A stretch of 42,243 bases of DNA from Cristatella mucedo. Its lineage: Eukaryota > Bryozoa > Phylactolaemata > Cristatellidae. The DNA lies in contig WPIO01000457.1 of the NCBI GenBank assembly GCA_009760855.2, positions 1 through 42,243 on the forward strand, written 5' to 3'. Within the stretch, counting starts at the first letter, position 1; each line of letters opens with the position of its first letter. The position numbers were made by a program, and so were the translations under genes. Below are positions 34,820 through 42,243 of this stretch, one piece after another. A model generated the notes under the pieces. It worked only from the letters and a program-made list of their open reading frames with translations, did no database searches and had not been told where the DNA came from.

Positions 34820-36540
34820 TTAGCAGCAGATCACGGAATATCTAGAAACTTCAAATCTGCTATTCAGAGCGTGCGGTAGCCGGAAGTAGAGTGCTGCACC
34901 TCGTTTCAAGCATTTCGCACTCAAATAACTCATTTCGCACGTGTTCGCAGCAGATCGCGGAATATCTAGAAACTTCAAATCTGCTCGTTGGAGTGTCTGC
35001 TGGCGGGCAGCAGCGTGCTGCACCTTGTTTTGAGCATTTCGCAAGTCAATAACTCATTTCGCACGAGTTTGCAGCGGATCACGGAATATCTAGAAACTTC
35101 AAATCTGCATGTCGTAGCGTTTGCTGGCTGGCAGCAGAGTGCTGCACCTTGTTTCAAGAATTTCGCACTTAAATAACTCATTTCGCACAAGTTCGCTGCA
35201 GATCGAGTAATATCCAGAAACTTTAAATCTGCTAGTTGGAGCGTGGGCTGGCTGGCAGCAGAGTGCTGCACCTCGTTTTAAGCATTTCGCAGTTGAATAA
35301 CTCATTTCGCACGAGTTCGCAGCAGATCGCGGAATGTCTAGCAACGTCAAATCAGCATGTCAAAGCGTACGCTGGCTGGCAGCAGAGTGCTGCACCTTGT
35401 TTCAAGCATTTCGAACTCGAATAACAGACTTCGCACGATGTCGCAGCAGATCGTGGAAGATCTATAAACTTCAAATCTGCTTTTCGGAGCGTGCGGCAGC
35501 TGGCACCAGAGTGCTGCAGCTTGTTTCGAGAATTGGCACTCGAATAACAAATTCCGCACGAGTTAGCAGAAGATCACGGAATATCTAGAAACTTCAAATC
35601 TGCATGTCGAAGTGTTTGCTGGCTGGCAGCAGAGTGCTGCACCTTGTTTCAAGCATTTCGCACTCGAATAACTCATTTCGCACGAGTTCGCAGCAGATCG
35701 CAAAATATCCAGAAACTTCAAATCTGCCGTTCGGAGCGTGTGGTAGCTGGCAGTAGAGTGCTGCACCTTGTTTCAAGCGTTTCGCACTCAAATAAATCAT
35801 TTCGCACGTATTCCCAGCAGATCGCGGAATATCTAGAAACTTCAAATCTGCTTTTCGGAGCGTGCGGTAGCCGGAAGTAGAGTGCTGCACCTTGTTTCAA
35901 GCATTTCGCACTTAAATAACTCATTTCGCTTGCGTTGGCAGCAGATCGCAGAATATCTAGAAACTTCAAATCTGCCCGTTGGAGTGTGTTCTGGCTGGCA
36001 GCAGAGTGCTGCACCTTGTTTTGAGCATTTCGCACTGGAATAACTCATTTTGCACGAGTTCGCAGCAATTCGCGGAATATGTAGAAACTATAAATCTGCA
36101 TGTCGAAGCGTTTGCAGGCTGGCAGCAGAGTGCTGCACCTTGCTTTAAGCATTTCGCACTTGAATAACTCATTTTGCACGAGTTTAAAGCAGATCACGAA
36201 ATATACAGAAACTTCAAAAGCTTTTCGGAGCGTTAACTGGCTGGCAGCAGAGTGCTACACCTTGTTTTAAGCATTTCGCAGTTGAAAAACTCATTTTGCA
36301 CGTGTTCGCAGCATATCGCGGAATATCTAGAAACTTCAAATCTGCTTGTCGAATGTGTGCTGGCTGGCAGCAGAGTGCTGCACATTGCTTTAAGCATTTC
36401 GCACTTGAATAAATTACTTTGCACCAGTTCGCAGCAAATCGCGGAATATCCGGAAACTTCAAATCTAGTATTCGGAGCGTGCGGTAGCCGGAAGTAGAGT
36501 GCTGCACCTCGTTTCAAGCATTTCTCACTCAAAAAACTCA
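34820..36540. repeat. Copy of the 12.68-14.40 kb segment
   Basis: Markers at 34975, 35099, 35236, 35966 and 36214 match 12832, 12956, 13093, 13823 and 14071 at an offset of 22143, and match copy B at 11271. From about 36214 the details fit 8996-9320 (offset 27218) slightly better. The switch of template falls inside the AAGCTTTTCGG unit. Confidence 0.8.
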
Positions 36541-37880
36541 TTTTGCACGTGTTCGCCGCAGATCGAGGAATATCTAGAAACTTCTAATCTGCTTGTCGGA
36601 GCGTATGCTGGCTGGCAACAGAGTGCTGCACCTTGTTTTCAGCATTTCGCACTCGAATAACACACTTCTCACGAGTTCGCAGCAGATCGCTGAAGATCTA
36701 CGAACTTTAAATCGGCTCGTCGGAGCCTGCGGTGGCTGGCAGCAGAGTGCTGCACCTTGTTTCAAGCGTTTCGCACTCAAATAACTCATTTCGCACGTAT
36801 TCGCAGCAGATCGCGAAATATCTAGAAACTTCAAATCTGCTCCTCTTAGCGTGTACTGGCTGGTAGCAGAATGCTGCACCTTGTTTCAAGCATTTCGCAG
36901 TTGAATAACACATTTTGCACCTGTTCCCAGCAGATCGCGGAATATCTAGAAACCTTAAATCTGCTCGTTGGAGCGTGGGCTGGCTGGCAGCAGAGTGCTG
37001 CAACCTGTTTCAAGCAGTTCGCACTTCAATAACTTATTTCGCACGAGTTCGCAGCGGAACGCTGAACATATAGAAACTTCAAATCTGCATGTCGAAGCAT
37101 TTACTAGCTGGGAGCAGAGTGCTGCACCTTGCTTTAAGCATTTCGGACTGGAATAACTCATTTTGCACGAGTTCGCAGCAAATCGCGGATTATCTAGAAA
37201 CTTCAAATCTGCATGTCGAAGCGTTTGCTGGCTGGCAGCAGATTGCTGCACCTTGCTTTAAGCATTTCGCACTTGAATAACTCATTTTGCACGAGTTTAA
37301 AGCAGATCACGAAATATACAGAAACTTCAAAAGCTTTTCGGAGCGTTAATTGGCTGGCAGCAGAGTGCTACACCTTGTTTTAAGCATTTCGCAGTTGAAA
37401 AACTCATTTTGCACGTGTTCGCAGCAGATCGCGGAATATCTAGAAACTTCAAATCTGCTCATTGGAGTGTCTGCTGGCGGGCAGCAGAGTGCTGCAACTT
37501 GGTTTGAGCATTTCGCAAGTGAAAAACTCATTTCGCACGAGTTCGCAGCAGATCGCGGAATATCTAGAAACTTCTAATCTTCTCTTTGGAGTGTGTGCTG
37601 GCGGGCAGCAGAGTGCTGCACCTTGTTTTAAGCATTTCGCAATTCAATAACTCACTTCGCACGAGTTTGCAGCATATAGGGGAATATCTAGAAACTTCAA
37701 ATCTGCTTGTCGAACGTGTGCTGGCTGGCAGGTGACTGCTGCACCTTGCTTTAAACATTTCGCACTTGAATAACTCATTTTGCACCAGTTCGCAGCTAAT
37801 CGCGGAATATCCAGAAACTTCAAATCTGCTCATAGCAGCGAGCGGTAGGTGGCTGTAGAGTGCTGCACCTTGTTTCAAGC
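36541..37880. repeat. Satellite block combining 9.3-9.7 kb and 3.6-4.6 kb orders
   Basis: Bases 36574-36950 match 9356-9730 at an offset of 27218. Bases 36955-37700 match 3673-4420 at an offset of 33282. With the end of the preceding block, this forms a 2102-base unit (about 35780-37880) that is repeated next. Confidence 0.8.
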
Positions 37881-39990
37881 ATTTCGCACTCAAATAAATC
37901 ATTTCGCACGTATTCCCAGCAGATCGCGGAATATCTAGAAACTTCAAATCTGCTTTTCGGAGCGTGCGGTAGCCGGAAGTAGAGTGCTGCACCTTGTTTC
38001 AAGCATTTCGCACTTAAATAACTCATTTCGCTTGCGTTGGCAGCAGATCGCAGAATATCTAGAAACTTCAAATCTGCCCGTTGGAGTGTGTTCTGGCTGG
38101 CAGCAGAGTGCTGCACCTTGTTTTGAGCATTTCGCACTGGAATAACTCATTTTGCACGAGTTCGCAGCAATTCGCGGAATATGTAGAAACTATAAATCTG
38201 CATGTCGAAGCGTTTGCAGGCTGGCAGCAGAGTGCTGCACCTTGCTTTAAGCATTTCGCACTTGAATAACTCATTTTGCACGAGTTTAAAGCAGATCACG
38301 AAATATACAGAAACTTCAAAAGCTTTCGGAGCGTTAACTGGCTGGCAGCAGAGTGCTACACCTTGTTTTAAGCATTTCGCAGGTTGAAAACTCATTTTGC
38401 ACGTGTTCGCAGCATATCGCGGAATATCTAGAAACTTCAAATCTGCTTGTCGAATGTGTGCTGGCTGGCAGCAGAGTGCTGCACATTGCTTTAAGCATTT
38501 TCGCACTTGAATAAATTACTTTGCACCAGTTCGCAGCAAATCGCGGAATATCCGGAAACTTCAAATCTAGTATTCGGAGCGTGCGGTAGCCGGAAGTAGA
38601 GTGTGCTGCACCTCGTTTCAAGCATTTCTCACTCAAAAACTCATTTTGCACGTGTTCGCCCGCAGATCGATGGAATATCTAGAAAACTTCTATATCTGCT
38701 GAGGTAGGAGGCGTATGCTGGCTGGCACAGAGTGCTGCACCTTGTTTCAGCAATTTTCGCACCTCGAATAACACTATCTATTCCTTCTCACGAGTTCGCA
38801 GCAGATCGCTGAAAGATATACGAACTTTTAAATCGGCCTCGTCGGAGCCTGCGGTGGTTGGCAGCAGAGTGCTGCACCTTGTCTTTCAAGCGTTTCGCAC
38901 TCAAATAACTCATTTCGCACGTATTCGCAGCAGATCGCAGCGAAATATCTAGAAACTTCAAATCTGCTCCTCTTAGCGTGTACTGGCTGGTAGCAGAATG
39001 CTGCACCTTGTTTCAAGCATTTCGCAGTTGAATAACGCACATTTTGCACCTGTTCCCAGCAGATCGCGGAATATCTAGAAAACTTAAAATCTGCTCGTGG
39101 AGCGTGGGCTGGCTGGCAGCAGAGTGCTGCAACCTGGTTCAAGCAGTTCGCACTTCAATAACTTATATTCGCACCGAGTTCGCAGCGGAACGCTGGAACA
39201 TATAGGAAGAAAACTTCAAATCTGCATGTCGAAGCATTACTAGCTGGAGCAGAGTGCTGCACCTTGCTTTAAGCATTTCGGACTTGAATAACTCATTTTG
39301 CACGAGTTCGGAGCAGATCGCGGAATATCTAGAAACTTCAAATCTGCATGTCGAAGCGTGGGCTGACTGGCAGCAGAGTGCTGCACCATGTTTAAAGCAT
39401 TCGCACGTAAATAAACTCATTTTGCACGAGTTTAAAGCAGATCACGAAATATACAGAAACTTCAAAAGCGCTTTTCGGAGCGTAATTGGCTGGCAGCAGC
39501 AGAGTGCTACACCTTGTTTTTAAGCATTTCGCCAGTTGGAAAACTCATTTTGCACGTGTTCGCAGCAGATCGCGGAATATCTAGAAACTTCAAATCTGCT
39601 CATTGGAGGTGTCTGCTGGCGGGCAGCAGAGTGCTGCCACTTGGTTTGAGGATTGCGCAAGGGAAGAACTCATTTCGCACGAGTTCGCAGCAGATCGCGG
39701 AATATCTAGAAGCTTCTAATCTTCTCTTTGGAGTGTGGTGCTGGCGGGCAGCAGAGTGCTGCACCTGTTTTAAGCATTTCGCAATTCAATAACTCACTTC
39801 GCACGATTTGCAGCATATAGGGGGGGAATATCTAGAAACTCAAATCTGCTTGTCGAACGTGTGCGTGGCTGGCAGGTGATGCTGCACCTGCTTTAAACAT
39901 TTCGCACTTGAATAACTCATTTTGCACCAGTTCGCAGCTAATCGCGGAATATCAGAAACTCTCAATCTGCTCATAGCAGCGAGCGGTAGG
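37881..39990. repeat. Second copy of the 2102-bp segment, increasingly noisy
   Basis: Markers at 37944, 38068 and 38081 match 35842, 35966 and 35979 at exactly 2102 bases. After about 38300 the match continues, but extra bases accumulate, for example GCTGAGGTAGGAGGCGT near 38700 where the earlier copy has GCTTGTCGGAGCGT. This may be a true 17-unit duplication or an assembly error in which a noisy read overlaps the clean consensus. Confidence 0.7.
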
Positions 39991-41930
39991 TGGCTGTAGA
40001 GTGCTGCACCTTGTTTCAAGCATTTCGCACTTAAATAAACTCATTTCGCACCTGTTCGCAGTGGATCCCTGAAACATCTAGAAAATTCAAATCTGCATGT
40101 CAAAGCGGTTGCTGGCTGAAAAGAACGAGTTTGCTGATGTCTTGTTGCAAGCATTTCACAGTTAAATAACTCATTTGCACCAGTTCAGCAGCGGATCGCT
40201 GTACATCTAGAACTTCAAATCTGCATGTCAAAAGCGTTGCTGGCCTGAAAGAGAAGAGTGCTGCACCTTGTTTGGCAAGCATTTCGTCGCAGTTGAATAC
40301 TCAGTTCGACTACGTGTTTTGCAGTAATATAGCGGAATATCTATCGAAACTTAAAATCTGCCATTCGGATGAGTGTGCGGTTGCCGGTAAGTAGATTGTC
40401 TGCCACCCTTGTTGTCAAGTCATGTAGCGCACTCAAAGAATCTTCATATGTGCACTGGGTTTCGCGAAGCAGGATCGAGGTAATATCTAGGAATCTTTAA
40501 ATCTTCTTGTCGGACATATGCTGTGCTTGGGCGAAGATTTTTATGGGCTGCAACCTGTTTACAATGCATTTCGCACTCATAAAAACTCATTTCGTCACGT
40601 CGTTACCAGTCAGATCGCGGAATATCGTATCAAACTTCAATATCTGCTCGTTGGATGTGCTTGCTGGCGGTTGCTAGCAGGAGTGCAGTGCTTACCTTTG
40701 TTTGCATTAGCATTTCGCGACTCTCACAAAAACCTCATTGTGCCCGTGTTACCAGCAGATCGCGGAATATTCTACAAACTTCAAACTCTGCTCGTTGGAG
40801 TGCTTTGCTGGCGTGGTCATGCAGATGTGCTGCACCTTGTTTTTAATAGCATGTCGCGCAATTCAAAACACACACTTAGCGCACTGATGTTTGTGCAGGC
40901 ATATAGGACCGATATGATCTGTAGAAACTCAAATCTGGACCTTGTCGAACCGTGTGGGCTGTGAAAGGGCGAAGTGTGCACGCCTATTGCCTAAACTTTC
41001 GCACTTGAATAATATCATTTGTGCACCAGTTCGCAGGCAACACAGCTGCGGAATTATCTCAGAAACTTCAGTATAACTGCTCATAGTGCAGCGCGGCGGT
41101 TAGCTGGCAGTAGAAGTGCAGCACCTAGGTTAAGCATTTCGCATCTCAAACTATAACTTATTTCGCTACTTATTCGCAGCAGATTCGCGGTAATATCTAG
41201 AAACTCCTCAAATTCTCTCATCCTCGGTGCGTTGTATACTGCGCGGTAGCAGATTGCTGCACCTTGTTTCAGGCATTGCGCACGTTGAATAACTCATTCG
41301 TCTACCGAGTTCGCAGCGGACACGCTAGCTAACATCTCAGAAACTTCCAAATCTGCTTGCCTTCGTAACGTGTGGCTGGCTGGTCAAGCAGAGTGACTGC
41401 ACACTTGCTTTAAGCATTTCGCACTTGAATAAATGTACTATTGATACCATGTTCGCAGCAAATCGCGGAATACCAGACAATTCAAAATCTAGTAGTCGGA
41501 TGCGTGCAGTAGCCGGAAGTAGAGTGCTGCACCTCGTTTCCCAATGGCGTTGTCTCACTCAAAAAAACTCATTTTGCAACGTGTTTCGCAGCAGATCGAG
41601 ATATATCTAGAAATTCTAGTCTGCTTGTCAGGATGCGTATGTGTGGCGGCTACAGAGTGCTGCCACTTGTTCCACATTGATTTCGCACTCGAATAACACA
41701 CTTTCACAGTGTTCGCGCAGAATCGCGGAAGATCTATGACGTTAAATCAAGCTCGTCGGAGCCTGCGTGTGGTCTGTTGTCTAGCAGCAGTGCTGCACTT
41801 GTTTAATGCTGTTTCGCACTTGAATAACTGATTTCGCATCGTTTTGAGTCTTCGCTGAAGATGCGTATTTTTATCAAGAATACTTTAAATATGCGCGTGG
41901 TTTAGCGTGTGTGGCTGGCAGCGACGGTCT
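38300..41930. other. Insertion-rich, probably unpolished sequence
   Basis: Unit starts at 40074, 40203, 40337, 40483, 40622 and 40767 give spacings of 129, 134, 146, 139 and 145 bases instead of 122-124. The surplus is scattered single and double extra bases within otherwise recognisable units, which is the pattern of raw long-read error rather than natural divergence. Recognisable relatives are 6.7-7.1 kb for 40.0-40.5 kb, 7.6 kb for 40.6 kb, 10.8-11.1 kb for 40.85-41.25 kb and 2.28-2.56 kb for 41.28-41.57 kb. The longest open frame here (40518-40964, 148 codons) is a product of these frame-shifting insertions and is not a gene. Confidence 0.75.
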
Positions 41931-42243
41931 GCAAACTCGTTTCAAGCATTTCGCACTTGAAAAAGCTCATTTCGCACAAGTTTCGCAGCGGATCGCGGAA
42001 CATCTAGAAAACTTCAAATCTGCATGTCTAAGCGTTTGCTGGCTGAAAGAAGAGTGGGGCACCTTGTTGCAAGCATTTCGCAGTTGAATAACTCATTTTG
42101 CACCGGTTCGCAGAAAAATCGCGGAATATCTAGAAACTTGAAAATCTGCTCGTTGGAGTGAGTGCTGGCGGGCAGCAGAGTGCTGCACCATGTTTAAAGC
42201 ATTTCGCAGTTACAAAACACTCACTTCGCTGTTGCAGCATAGC
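41931..42243. repeat. Right-edge satellite units, cleaner again
   Basis: These bases follow 33420-33730, including the marker GAGTGGGGCACC near 42051. There are only a few extra bases, such as CTAGAAAACTTC and CAGAAAAATCGC. The window ends inside a unit, so the array continues beyond it. Confidence 0.75.

Larger units (their letters stand above)
1..42243. repeat. Tandem satellite DNA array, ~124-bp unit, ~340 units
   Basis: The core word CTAGAAACTTC, or a close variant, recurs about every 122-124 bases from one end of the window to the other, always in the same orientation. I saw no stretch of unique sequence, inserted element or inverted unit. Dividing the window by 124 gives about 340 units; this is an estimate, not a count. 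Units belong to a limited set of subtypes defined by about 25-30 bases after the core. The subtypes recur in fixed orders, so the array has higher-order structure. A long non-coding satellite of this kind points to a eukaryotic chromosome, probably heterochromatin. I do not recognise the family. A protein-coding tandem-repeat gene is unlikely because 124 is not a multiple of three and no frame stays open for more than about three units. Confidence 0.97.

Noticed and set aside
40518-40964. Plus-strand open frame of 148 codons
   Set aside because: It lies in the insertion-rich zone. The open frame is created by irregular extra bases in ordinary satellite units.
1-42243. CRISPR-like alternation of conserved and variable segments
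   Set aside because: The variable stretches are few, recur many times, resemble one another, and the period (124 bp) and length of conserved sequence do not fit repeat-spacer arrays.
1-42243. Integron cassette (attC-like) array
   Set aside because: Units contain a small dyad, but there are no cassette genes, no integrase and no conserved attC end motifs.
1-42243. tRNA, rRNA, telomere repeat or retroelement termini
   Set aside because: I looked for clover-leaf arms, conserved rRNA words, short telomere-like runs and long terminal or inverted repeats and saw none.

Overview
The whole 42,243-base window is one uninterrupted tandem satellite array. The basic unit is about 124 bp (observed 122-124 bp where the sequence is clean). 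All units I read point the same way, giving roughly 340 units in total. I found no believable protein-coding gene, tRNA, rRNA, transposon, CRISPR array or unique-sequence gap. The open frames, up to about 154 codons, are by-products of the repeat. The array suggests a eukaryotic chromosome region such as centromeric, pericentromeric or other heterochromatic satellite DNA. The species cannot be told from the sequence, and I do not recognise the family. The consensus is about 49% GC and CpG is not depleted.

Layout. Bases 1-2110 are recognisable units with scattered extra bases. Bases 2111-8490 contain a 13-unit higher-order repeat (about 1.61 kb) at 3178-4786 and 5282-6889, with a 4-unit partial copy between them and an 11-unit variant after them. 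Bases 8491-19510 and 19511-29825 are two adjacent head-to-tail copies of a block of about 11 kb, nearly identical by eye. They differ mainly by gains or losses of 9 units and 4 units and by one out-of-register deletion of about 151 bp. Within the block, a nine-unit (1113 bp) period is obvious. Bases 29826-37880 are a mosaic of segments seen earlier (3.6-4.4 kb, 7.0-8.3 kb, 12.7-14.4 kb, 9.0-9.7 kb). Bases 37881-39990 repeat the preceding 2.1 kb. From about 38.3 kb to 41.9 kb the sequence is full of extra bases, and unit spacing rises to 139-146 bp in places. The last 300 bases are cleaner again. Noise at both edges suggests the window is a whole long-read contig made only of satellite.

Unit anatomy. 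Each unit has a conserved core containing TCTAGA and a GAAnnTTC element that resembles a heat-shock element. Next comes a variable stretch of about 25-30 bp that defines unit subtypes, then a short dyad (GCAGCA-GAG-TGCTGC), then a run of TTCGCA-like words spaced at multiples of 10 bp. The array evolves by adding and removing whole units in blocks of 4, 9, 13 and 17, as expected from unequal exchange. The strongest candidates for unknown biology are the nested higher-order structure, the repeated heat-shock-element-like core and the 10-bp phasing. None is shown to be functional by sequence alone.
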